This document shows, piece after piece, positions 25,913 to 34,797 of a stretch of DNA of 64,000 nucleotides. Under the pieces are notes generated by a model. That model saw only the letters and a list, made by a program, of their open reading frames with translations, had not been told where the DNA came from and searched no databases. Location of the stretch: NCBI RefSeq assembly GCF_009908295.1, contig NZ_JAAALO010000002.1, positions 471,490 to 535,489 on the forward strand, in the 5' to 3' direction. How positions within the stretch are numbered: the stretch's first letter is position 1; the number at the start of each line of letters is the position of its first letter. Source of the DNA: Micromonospora rubida (GTDB taxonomy: Bacteria; Actinomycetota; Actinomycetes; Mycobacteriales; Micromonosporaceae). A program made the position numbers and the translations under genes.

Positions 25913-26042
25913 GCCATCATGCAGCGCACCGCCTGACCTGTCGATCAGCCCGGTACGAGTTGGTCGAGGAGACGGCCGCCGTTCGCCCCCACCCGCCCGA
26001 AGAGTGTGCAGGCGGTGTCGGAGCGTATGCAGAAGCTGGGGC

Positions 26043-26083
26043 GATTCGGACGTTGAAGCGGATTCAGACGTTGAAGCGGAACT
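26043..26083 (+). repeat. Left attachment-site repeats (two adjacent copies)
   Basis: Copy A (26043-26060) reads gattcggacgttgaagcg. Copy B (26059-26083) is a 25-bp exact match to 28304-28328 and contains attcagacgttgaagcgg. A and B differ by one base over 18. They lie 130-170 bases beyond the start of the histidine phosphatase gene. Confidence 0.8.
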
Positions 26084-26152
26084 TAGGCCCGCTCTCCCGT
26101 GATCTGCGGATGTCTAGCCGGCACGCTGGTCACGTCCCGTCGTGGGCTCACG

Positions 26153-26398
26153 TCATTGGCGGTTGGTTGCCGACGTTTCACGCTGTCTTGTGCCCCGTGT
26201 GTGCCCCAAGCCCGAGGAGTGGTACTTCCTCCAACGGCGGAAACCTGCCCCGATCATTCCCCCGCCCACCGCGCCCAACATCGCCTCGTTGAACGGCCCT
26301 GGCTGCTCGACGTGTCCTAAGGCGACCATGAGTCCAGTCCCTGCCGTCATCACGCCTCCAGCCAGCAAGGCGACGTAGAGGAGAAGACGGGCACGCAT
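26153..26398 (-). CDS. Possible small membrane protein inside the element
   Basis: An 81-residue frame. The first 57 residues (MRARLLLYVALLAGGVMTAG..., then MLGAVGGGMIGAGFRRWRK) predict two short membrane helices and a basic end, which looks protein-like. The C-terminus is less convincing and the ribosome site (GAAGGG) is too close to the ATG. Unknown function. Confidence 0.38.
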   Translation of the reverse strand: MRARLLLYVALLAGGVMTAGTGLMVALGHVEQPGPFNEAMLGAVGGGMIGAGFRRWRKYHSSGLGHTRGTRQRETSATNRQ

Positions 26399-26878
26399 CC
26401 CTTCAGTGGAGCAGTTTGCTCCGCCCGAGCGCCAGGCCGCGCAGCGGGACTTGAACCCCTAATACCGTAGGCCGGGTAGAGATCGTCTGCAAACGGACAG
26501 ATCTGGCCCCTGACCAGGGCTGGAGTCCTCAGCGCTTCTCGACGTTTTACACGGCTTTTCGGGCTCAGTTGTGCCGGATCTGTGCCCGATGATCTTGTAG
26601 ATACATCGAGGGCTACCTTCCAGGCGCTACTGCTGCTCGCGCCGGGGCGCAGAGTTCGTCCCGGACATGCGTGCAGTTCGGCAGACCAGACACGTCACCA
26701 CCCTCAGCACGTTCATCGACGCGGCCGGATCGGATACACCGCCGATCCGGCACGCTCGCCGGTGCGCCCTTCATCGCCTAGCCCTCCGGATGCGATCCCC
26801 GAGCTGTTCGCTCTCGTCGGTGGACATAGGCTTGATCACCTGACCCGACACTGCCGGTTGGTAGATAGGAAATTCATT
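26399..26878. other. Non-coding stretch inside the decayed element
   Basis: No convincing gene. It holds a hairpin (26480-26504, AGATCGTC pairing with GACAGATCT) and, on the minus strand near 26445-26465, a GGTTCAAGTCCC-like tRNA T-arm without the rest of a tRNA. The long open frame from 26582 has no coding character until the ATG at 26879. Confidence 0.5.
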
Positions 26879-27379
26879 ATGAGCGTCTTGGGCGACTTTG
26901 CGCGGCTGAGCCCGGAGCAGTTGGAAGAATTCCGAACGATGCCCTCAGTCGACGCGTATTCGCAACTTGCGGATTTCGACGAACCGGGCTGCCGGCTGGA
27001 TCTGGATCGAACCTGGAGCAGACTCGCTTTCCTCATTGACGCGGCACATTTCCCGATTAACCCGATTACCGCCGGATCATTCTTCCCCGACGAACGAACG
27101 GCCTGGGGCCAGGACGGGGACTCGCGTTCACTCACACCTGAACAAGTCGCGCAGGCCGCTGTCCACCTCATGTCGACGCCGTTCGACGTGCTGGCGCCCC
27201 ACGTGCATGCGGCGCTGACGGCCGAGTACCGCGGCCCCTTGAATAAGAAACAGTCACGGTACGTCAGCGATATCCTGCCGTGGATCACTGAACACCTGGC
27301 CGCGTACTACCGGGCCCTCGTCGAGTTTTTCGACGCCGCTGCCCGAAACAATCAATGCACGGTGTTCTGGGCCGCCTGA
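26879..27379 (+). CDS. DUF1877 (YfbM-like) protein
   Basis: A 166-residue protein of the DUF1877 family: FARLSPEQLEEF at the N-terminus, CRLDLDRTWSRLAFLI, RSLTPEQVAQAAVHL, and WITEHLAAYYRALVEFFDAAARNNQCTVFWAA at the end. The function of the family is unknown. The ATG is preceded by AGGAA. The gene is richer in A and T and in rare codons (aat aag aaa, att) than its neighbours, which suggests recent transfer with the element. Confidence 0.82.
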   Translation: MSVLGDFARLSPEQLEEFRTMPSVDAYSQLADFDEPGCRLDLDRTWSRLAFLIDAAHFPINPITAGSFFPDERTAWGQDGDSRSLTPEQVAQAAVHLMSTPFDVLAPHVHAALTAEYRGPLNKKQSRYVSDILPWITEHLAAYYRALVEFFDAAARNNQCTVFWAA

Positions 27380-27579
27380 CGGCGGTTACTTGCCCCACCG
27401 CGCAGCGGCACGGAGGCCCTGGGCAGTCAAGGCTCCGGCTTGGTGTGGCGACTACATCCGGCCGGACCGGTGCTGACGGTTGGCGCCCAGGGCGACAGGG
27501 CGATCAGTCACGCCTTAGAACTCCTAACTAAATGATGCTGGGCGTAACTGGCTGGACGTGAGGATCGTTCTGTCTGAAC

Positions 27580-28100
27580 GTGAGGAGGGGTCAGCAGCCG
27601 CCGTGGGTCGTCTCGGATGAACTCTGGGCCGAGATCGAACCGCTGCTGCCGCCGCGGCCCCCTCGCCGGCGCCGCTACCCGGGACGTAAGCCGCTGGATG
27701 ACCGCAAGGTGTTGTGCGGGATCTTGTTCGTGCTGCACACCGCGATCCCGTGGGAGTACCTGCCCCAGGAACTCGGGTTCGGGTCGGGGATGACCTGCTG
27801 GCGCAGGTTGCGGGACTGGAACGACGCGGGCGTGTGGCAACACCTGCACGAGGTGCTGCTGGGCAAGCTCCGGGCCGCCGGGCAACTCGACATGTCGAGG
27901 GCGGTGATCGACGGCACCCACATTCGGGCGCTCAAGGGCAGCCCAAAACAGGTCCGAGCCCGGTCGACCGCCGCAAGCCGGGCTCGAAACACCACATCAT
28001 CACCGACGCGGGCGGCATCCCCCTCGCCGCGAGCTTGACCGGCGGCAACCGCCACGACGTCACCCAACTGCTGCCCCTGGTCGACAAGGTCCCACCAATC
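27580..28100 (+). pseudogene. IS5-family transposase, frameshifted and 3' truncated
   Basis: The first frame (27580 to about 27950) encodes LWAEIEPLLPPRPPRRRRYPGRK, LHTAIPWEYLPQELGFGSGMTCWRRL and AVIDGTHIRALKGSPK. This is the usual N-terminal half of IS5/IS427-type transposases with the first catalytic Asp. The next part (TGPSPVDRRKPGSKHHIIT... GGNRHDVTQLLPLVDKVPP) continues in the -1 frame after CCAAAAC, which may be the programmed frameshift of this group or a lost A. The rest, including the later catalytic residues, is missing; the sequence passes directly into an integrase fragment at about 28100. Confidence 0.85.
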
Positions 28101-28101
28101 G

Positions 28102-28308
28102 GTACTGCTCATGCAGGGTGAGTCGGTCATCGTGGTGGCCGAACGGCTGGGGCACGAGAACACGACCCTGGTCCTGTCGACGTACGGCCACCTGATGCCG
28201 GACTCCGAGGAACGTACCCGGCGGGCGCTCGATGACCGCTTGGGGTTGCGCCCCGGATGTGCCCCCGAGCGAAGGAACATGCGCGTGAGCTGCGCAAACA
28301 GGTCGGAT

Positions 28309-28319
<11 letters not shown>
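28102..28319 (+). pseudogene. C-terminal remnant of a tyrosine recombinase (integrase)
   Basis: LLMQGESVIVVAERLGHENT is followed by TLVLSTYGHLMPDSEERTRRALDD. It contains the LGH motif and the catalytic Tyr region of phage-type integrases. The stretch EHARELRKQVGFRR and its stop (TGA at 28317) lie in another frame, so the remnant is also frameshifted. Everything before the last third is missing. The stop would fall inside the att repeat, as expected for an integrase gene bordering attP. Confidence 0.75.
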
Positions 28320-29394
<1,075 letters not shown>

Positions 29395-29433
29395 GGGCGG
29401 CCAGTCTACGCGGCCGGCACCGGCCGTCTACGG

Positions 29434-30192
29434 TCAGCTCAGCAGACGCGGCTCGATCCGGGTCTCCCGCACCCCGCCGTCCCCCGACCGGGCGACCTCG
29501 TACGCCGCGACGCCCTCGCGGTCGGCGACCGCCTCGACCAGCCGGGTGCCCCGGTAGACCAGCCCGACCCCGTCGTCGGTGCAGTGGCTGGTCGGGAGCG
29601 TGCCGTCGGCGACCAGCGCGTGCATCAGCGGTCGCCGCTGGTCCTCGCTGTCGTAGTGCACCCCGTTGCCGTACGGCAGCCAGCCCAGGCCGTCGGTGAA
29701 GCCGCGCAGCCGGGGGCCGAAGCTGTCGGTGGCGCCGCCGAGGTGCCAGCAGATCGAGCCGGCCGAGACTCCGGCCAGCACCACCCCGGCCTGCCAACAC
29801 TCGTGCAGGATCTCGTCGAGGCCGTGCGCCCGCCACACCGCGCACAGGTTGGCCACGCTGCCGCCGCCGACCCAGATCACGTCCTGGGCGAGCAGGTGGG
29901 CCCGGACGTCGTCGACGTTCGGCATCGGGAACAGCGCCAGGTGCGACGCCCGGAACCGGGTGAGGTGCAACGACCGGAATTGGGTGCCGGCGAACGCCGC
30001 GTAGACGGCGGCGATCGAGGCGTCCCGGTCGCCGACGGCCTGGCCGAGGTAGCACAGTCGCGGCTCGGGGCCGGCCTGGGCCAGCTCGGCGGCCAGCTCG
30101 AACACCGGCCCGGGGCGCAGATCGTTCGGGCCGCGACGGCGGCTGAAGAAGCCCATGCTGGTGGCGACGATGGTCGGCTCGCTGGCGGCCAC
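29434..30192 (-). CDS. Peptidase E-like (family S51) protein
   Basis: A 252-residue protein from the GTG at 30192, which is preceded by GAGGAGAGG; the longer open frame upstream is not needed. The nucleophile elbow is GVSAGSICWH, and VIWVGGGSVANL precedes it, as in dipeptidase E, which cleaves Asp-X dipeptides. Other S51 members are cyanophycinases. Adjacent same-strand genes suggest an operon with the unknown gene upstream. Confidence 0.85.
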   Translation of the reverse strand: MAASEPTIVATSMGFFSRRRGPNDLRPGPVFELAAELAQAGPEPRLCYLGQAVGDRDASIAAVYAAFAGTQFRSLHLTRFRASHLALFPMPNVDDVRAHLLAQDVIWVGGGSVANLCAVWRAHGLDEILHECWQAGVVLAGVSAGSICWHLGGATDSFGPRLRGFTDGLGWLPYGNGVHYDSEDQRRPLMHALVADGTLPTSHCTDDGVGLVYRGTRLVEAVADREGVAAYEVARSGDGGVRETRIEPRLLS

Positions 30193-30214
30193 GGCGGTCC
30201 TCTCCTCGGGGTCC

Positions 30215-30700
30215 TTATTCCGGCATTGTGCCCCGCCTCGCACCGGCGCGGTTCGCTCGGCTCGGCCGTGCCGGGTCGTGGGCCGTGAACTCACCGCGGG
30301 CCGGCTGCGGCAGCTCGCGGGCCGCCGCGGCCGGCAGCGTGAACCGGTACGCGGCGGACGGGCCGGCCGCCGTGGACTCGCCGAGCATCCAGCGCACCTC
30401 GTCGGCCGTCCAGCCCAGCCCGGAGCAGCCGGCGATCTCCCGGACCAGGCGCAGCCCCACCCGGGTGTCGTCGTCGTAGAAGCGCATGCACCAGTGGTGC
30501 GCCCACATGCCGAGGGCGCGCAGGCCCGCGGCGTCGAGCGACGCGGCGAGCCGGCCGCAGGCCGTGTCCCGGAACGCCCGCCCCGGGTCGCCGGCCCGGT
30601 CCCGCTCCATCGCGCCGTACGCCGCCGGGGCGACCGCCCGCATCCGGTCGTAGAAGCCCTGGACCACCGTGCGGTCGAGCCGCGCCTGCCCCGACCGCAT
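30215..30700 (-). CDS. Protein of unknown function
   Basis: A 161-residue protein from the ATG at 30700, preceded by GAGGTG. It is rich in Arg, Ala and Trp, with no transmembrane segment or recognised motif (MRSGQARLDRTVVQGFYDRM..., AHHWCMRFYDDDTRVGLRLVREIAG). The C-terminal ~30 residues look disordered. It ends 22 bases before the peptidase E gene and is probably cotranscribed. Confidence 0.55.
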   Translation of the reverse strand: MRSGQARLDRTVVQGFYDRMRAVAPAAYGAMERDRAGDPGRAFRDTACGRLAASLDAAGLRALGMWAHHWCMRFYDDDTRVGLRLVREIAGCSGLGWTADEVRWMLGESTAAGPSAAYRFTLPAAAARELPQPARGEFTAHDPARPSRANRAGARRGTMPE

Positions 30701-30922
30701 CAGCGGACACCTCGCCCGGCCACGCTCGCCATCGCCGCACCCTTCTTGAGTTGGTGGCGGGGACCGTACCGGCACCGACCGACACTTTCGGCCCGGATAT
30801 CCGTTCCCGGGCCGGGATGGGCGGCTGAGGTGAAGGGATGTCGCGAGTAGCCCTGATCACCCCCACGGCGAGGTCCGATTTCCGCGAGCCGAAGGGTCGG
30901 GCGGCGGGGCAGTATCGGTGTC

Positions 30923-32401
30923 GTGGACTTGGACTTCGAGCGGTGCTACCGGGCAGTCGACAGCCGTGACCAGCGATTCGACGGCTGGTTCTACACGGGC
31001 GTGACGTCGACCGGGATCTACTGCCGGCCGTCCTGCCCGGCGATGACGCCCAAGCGGCGCAACGTCCGGTTCTTCCCGTCGGCCGCCGCCGCGCAGGGAG
31101 CCGGGCTGCGGGCCTGCCGCCGCTGCCGCCCGGACGCCGCCCCGGGCTCGCCCCAGTGGGACGTCCGGGCGGACGTGGTGGGGCGGGCCATGCGGCTGAT
31201 CGCCGACGGGGTGGTCGACCGGGACGGCGTGCCGGGCCTGGCCGCCCGGCTCGGCTACACCGAACGTCACCTGCACCGGATGCTGCGCGCCGAGCTGGGC
31301 GCCGGGCCCCTGGCGCTGGCCCGGGCGCAGCGCGCGCAGACCGCCCGGATCCTGATCGAGACGACCGGGCTCGGGATGGCCGAGGTCGCGTTCGCGGCCG
31401 GGTTCGGCAGCGTCCGGCAGTTCAACGACACGGTCCGCGAGGTCTATGCCGCCGCCCCGTCGGAGCTGCGCGACGCCCGGGGACGGGCACCGGTGGTCGG
31501 CGGGCCGGGCACGATCGCGCTGCGGTTGGCGTACCGGCCGCCGTTGCACGCGGCGGCGCTGCTGGACTTCCTCGCGCTGCGGGCCCTGCCCGGGGTGGAG
31601 GAGGTGCGCGACGGGACGTACCGCCGGGGGTTGCGGCTGCCGCACGGCGGCGCGGAGGTGGCGCTGACCCCGGCGGCCGGGCACGTGGCGGCCACGCTGC
31701 GGCTGGCCGACATGCGCGACCTGGCCCCGGCGGTGGCCCGCTGCCGCCGGCTGCTCGACCTCGACGCCGACCCGGCCGCCGTGGACGGCACGCTCGCCGC
31801 CGACCCGGCCCTCGCCCCGCTGGTGGCGGCGGAGCCCGGGATCCGCGTCCCGCGCGCCGTCGACGGCTTCGAGATGCTGGTCCGCGCGATCGTCGGCCAA
31901 CAGGTCTCGGTCGCCTCGGCCCGAACCACCCTCACCCGCCTCCTCCCCCCACCCCCTCCCCCCGCCGCTCCTCCGGGACACGAACTTCTTGATCACCCCG
32001 GGGAGCCTGGTCGGGGGCGGTTGGGGTGGGGATTTCCTGCGGCGGAGGAGGTGTTGAGGATCGCCGACAGCGGGTTCCGGATGCCGGTGGGGCGGCGGGA
32101 GACGATCCGGGCGGCGGCGCGGGCCGTCGTCGACGGCGAGCTGGACCTCGATCCGGGCGGGGACCGGGAGGAGGCCGCGCGGCGGCTGCTCAGGGTGCCC
32201 GGGATCGGCGCGTGGACGGCCGGCTACGTGGCCATGCGCGCCCTCGGCGACCCCGACGTCCTGCTCCACACCGATGTGGCCGTGCGGCGCGGTGCCGCCG
32301 CGCTCGGCCTCCCCGACGCCCCGTTGACCCTCGACGCGTACGCGGAACGCTGGCGCCCCTGGCGCTCGTACGCGGTGATCAGACTCTGGAGAGCAGCATG
32401 A
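30923..32401 (+). CDS. Ada-AraC-AlkA fusion: alkylation sensor and 3-methyladenine DNA glycosylase
   Basis: A 492-residue fusion. The N-terminal Ada zinc domain has Cys34, Cys38, Cys65 and Cys68 (the first is the methyl-phosphotriester acceptor in E. coli Ada numbering). An AraC helix-turn-helix follows (LAARLGYTERHLHRML, AFAAGFGSVRQFND). The C-terminal half is an AlkA-type glycosylase with the helix-hairpin-helix LLRVPGIGAWTAGYVAMRAL and catalytic Asp in LGDPDVLLHTD. A Pro-rich insert (LLPPPPPPAAPPG..., about residues 336-365) splits the glycosylase domain. It probably activates alkylation repair genes and removes damaged bases. The stop overlaps the ogt start. Confidence 0.92.
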   Translation: MDLDFERCYRAVDSRDQRFDGWFYTGVTSTGIYCRPSCPAMTPKRRNVRFFPSAAAAQGAGLRACRRCRPDAAPGSPQWDVRADVVGRAMRLIADGVVDRDGVPGLAARLGYTERHLHRMLRAELGAGPLALARAQRAQTARILIETTGLGMAEVAFAAGFGSVRQFNDTVREVYAAAPSELRDARGRAPVVGGPGTIALRLAYRPPLHAAALLDFLALRALPGVEEVRDGTYRRGLRLPHGGAEVALTPAAGHVAATLRLADMRDLAPAVARCRRLLDLDADPAAVDGTLAADPALAPLVAAEPGIRVPRAVDGFEMLVRAIVGQQVSVASARTTLTRLLPPPPPPAAPPGHELLDHPGEPGRGRLGWGFPAAEEVLRIADSGFRMPVGRRETIRAAARAVVDGELDLDPGGDREEAARRLLRVPGIGAWTAGYVAMRALGDPDVLLHTDVAVRRGAAALGLPDAPLTLDAYAERWRPWRSYAVIRLWRAA

Positions 32402-32910
32402 ACGTCACCCTCGACGGCACGGCCATGGACACCCCCACCGGCCCGCTGAGCATCCTGACCGGCCCCGACGGCGCGGTCCGGGCCGCCGGCTTCACCCCCG
32501 AACCGGAGACGCTGCTGCCGCTGGTGCACTCCGGCCTGCGCGGGCCGCTGCGGCGGCGGGCGGAACTCGGCCCGGTCACCGCGGCGGTCACCGCGTACCT
32601 CGACGGAGACCTGACCGCGATCGACACGGTGCCGGTGGAGCAGCACACCGGCGGCGAGTTCATGGCGCACGCGTGGCGGGTGCTGCGCGAGGTCGGGCCC
32701 GGCCGGCCGGTCACCTACACCGGGTACGCCGGGCTGGCCGGTCGGCCGGCGGCGGTCCGCGCCGCGGCGGCTGCCTGCGCGCGCAACGCCGCCGCCCTGT
32801 TCGTCCCGTGTCACCGGGTGCTGCGCACCGACGGCGGCCTCGGCGGCTACCGCTGGGGGCTGGACGTGAAGCGGTGGCTGCTCGCCCACGAGGCATCCGC
32901 CGGGCGGTGA
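32398..32910 (+). CDS. ogt: Methylated-DNA--protein-cysteine methyltransferase
   Basis: A 170-residue Ogt/MGMT protein that transfers methyl groups from O6-methylguanine to its own Cys138 in VPCHRV; the family's Asn hinge is Asn130. The ATG overlaps the stop of the Ada-AlkA gene (ATGA), so the two alkylation-repair proteins are coupled and probably induced together. Confidence 0.95.
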   Translation: MNVTLDGTAMDTPTGPLSILTGPDGAVRAAGFTPEPETLLPLVHSGLRGPLRRRAELGPVTAAVTAYLDGDLTAIDTVPVEQHTGGEFMAHAWRVLREVGPGRPVTYTGYAGLAGRPAAVRAAAAACARNAAALFVPCHRVLRTDGGLGGYRWGLDVKRWLLAHEASAGR

Positions 32911-32985
32911 GCGGCCGGCGGACTGGCCGGGGGCCGGGGTTCGGACGTGCTGAAAGCTGACAGCGGCGACAGTCCCGTTTGACGC

Positions 32986-32991
32986 TACCGT
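32986..32991 (+). promoter_or_regulatory. Leaderless -10 box of the ABC exporter operon
   Basis: TACCGT ends six bases before the GTG at 32998, the same pattern as at 17592 and 20179. Confidence 0.5.
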
Positions 32992-32997
32992 CGGTTG

Positions 32998-34797
32998 GTG
33001 CCTGCCGAGAGCGACGGCGACCCGGCACGGGCGGCCGACCGCGCTCGCCCGCTGCGCAACCTCTGGCGGTTGCGCCCCTACCTGCGCCCGTACGCCGTCC
33101 AGTTCTGCTGGCTGCTGGCGGCGGCGCTGGCTGCCACCGGCGCGAGCCTCGCCGTGCCGCTCGTGGTGCAGCGGGTGGTCGACGGCCCGATCGCCCGGCA
33201 CGACCCGGCCGGCCTGGTCCGGCTCGGTGGCCTGGCCCTGCTGCTCGGCCTGGCCGAGGCACTGCTGATCTTCATCCGCCGGTGGACGCAGTCCTCGTCG
33301 TCGGTGGGCATGGAGGCGGCGATCCGCGCCGACGTCTACGCCCACCTGCAACGGCTGCCGCCCGGCTTCCACGACCGGTGGCAGACCGGGCAGTTGCTCT
33401 CGCGGGTCACCAGCGACCTGTCGGTGATCCGCCGGTTCCTCTCCTTCGGCCTGCTGTTCCTGGTGCTCAACCTGGTGACGTACGCCGCCGTGGTGGTGCT
33501 GCTGATCCGGCTGCACCCCGCGCTGGGTGCGCTGGTCGCGGCCAGCGCCGTGCCGCTGTTCCTGATCAGCCGCCGGTTCGGGCGGTACTACCACAGCGCG
33601 TCGCGCCGGATGCAGGACCAGCAGGGCGACGTGGCCACGCTGGTCGAGGAGACCGCGCAGGGGCTGCGCACCATGAAGGCGTACGGCCGGGGGCCCGAGC
33701 TGGCCAGCCGGTTCGCGGCCGGCGCCCGGGCGCTGCACGACACCGGGGTGGCCAAGGGGCGGCTGCTGGCCCGCACCTCCGCGCTGTTCGACCTGGTGCC
33801 GAACCTGACCCTCGGCGTGGTGCTGGTCGCCGGGGCGGTCGCCGCCGCCCGGGGTGTGCTCACCATCGGCGAGCTGGTCGCCTTCGTCAGCCTGCAACTG
33901 ATGCTGATCTGGCCGGTGCAGTCGCTCGGCTGGATCATCGCCAACGGGCAGGAGGCGGCGACCGCCGCCGACCGCATCCAGGAGGTGCTGGACACCCGGC
34001 CCTCCATCGTCGACGCGCCGGGCGCGGTCACGCTGGCCCGGCCGGCGGTCCACGGCCGGCTGGTCTTCGACCGGGTGTCGTTCCACTACCCGGGCACCCC
34101 CGCTCCGGTGCTGCGGGAGATCGACCTGACCGTCGAGCCGGGCGAGACCCTGGCCCTGGTCGGCGCGACCGGCACCGGCAAGAGCACCCTGCTCTCCCTG
34201 GTCCCCCGGCTGCACGAGGTGACCGGCGGGCGGATCACCCTGGACGGCCACGACCTGCGCGAGTTGCGGCTGGCCTCGCTGCGCCGGCTGGTCGGGGTGG
34301 CCTTCGAGGAGCCGACGCTGTTCTCCATGTCGGTGTGGGAGAACCTCACCCTGGGCCGCCCGGACGCCGGCGAGGACGACGTCCGGGCGGCGCTCGCGCT
34401 GGCCCAGGCCGACTTCGTGTACGAGCTGCCGTGGGGACTGGCCACCCGGGTCGGTGAGCAGGGGCTCACCCTCTCCGGCGGGCAGCGGCAGCGGCTGGCG
34501 CTGGCCCGGGCGGTGCTCGGCCGGCCCGCGCTGCTGGTGCTCGACGACCCGCTGTCCGCCCTCGACGTGCACACCGAGGCACTGGTGGAGACGGCGCTGC
34601 GGCGGGTGCTGCGGGACACCACCGCGCTGCTCGTGGTGCACCGGCCGTCGACCGTGGCGCTGGCCGACCGGGTCGCGCTGCTGGAGCGGGGCCGGATCAC
34701 GGCGATCGGCACCCACTCGCGGCTGCTGGCCGAGGTGCCGGCGTACCGGGCGGTCCTCTCCGCCGCCCCGGACGAACGGGGGCTGGTGCTGTCGTGA
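32998..34797 (+). CDS. Heterodimeric ABC exporter, subunit 1 (degenerate catalytic site)
   Basis: A 599-residue half-transporter with six membrane helices and one ATPase domain. Walker A is GATGTGKST (about residue 388) and the signature is LSGGQRQR. Walker B is LVLDDP, where the catalytic Glu is replaced by Asp, marking the degenerate side of an asymmetric pair such as LmrC or TM287. The GTG at 32998 has a TANNNT box six bases ahead; TTG at 32995 is an alternative start. The stop overlaps the next start by four bases (GTGA). Confidence 0.9.
   Translation: MPAESDGDPARAADRARPLRNLWRLRPYLRPYAVQFCWLLAAALAATGASLAVPLVVQRVVDGPIARHDPAGLVRLGGLALLLGLAEALLIFIRRWTQSSSSVGMEAAIRADVYAHLQRLPPGFHDRWQTGQLLSRVTSDLSVIRRFLSFGLLFLVLNLVTYAAVVVLLIRLHPALGALVAASAVPLFLISRRFGRYYHSASRRMQDQQGDVATLVEETAQGLRTMKAYGRGPELASRFAAGARALHDTGVAKGRLLARTSALFDLVPNLTLGVVLVAGAVAAARGVLTIGELVAFVSLQLMLIWPVQSLGWIIANGQEAATAADRIQEVLDTRPSIVDAPGAVTLARPAVHGRLVFDRVSFHYPGTPAPVLREIDLTVEPGETLALVGATGTGKSTLLSLVPRLHEVTGGRITLDGHDLRELRLASLRRLVGVAFEEPTLFSMSVWENLTLGRPDAGEDDVRAALALAQADFVYELPWGLATRVGEQGLTLSGGQRQRLALARAVLGRPALLVLDDPLSALDVHTEALVETALRRVLRDTTALLVVHRPSTVALADRVALLERGRITAIGTHSRLLAEVPAYRAVLSAAPDERGLVLS

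Noticed and set aside
26440..26480. tRNA-like T-arm on the minus strand (GGTTCAAGTCCC)
   Set aside because: Only about three T-stem pairs form and no anticodon or D arm can be folded around it, so it is at most a fragment.
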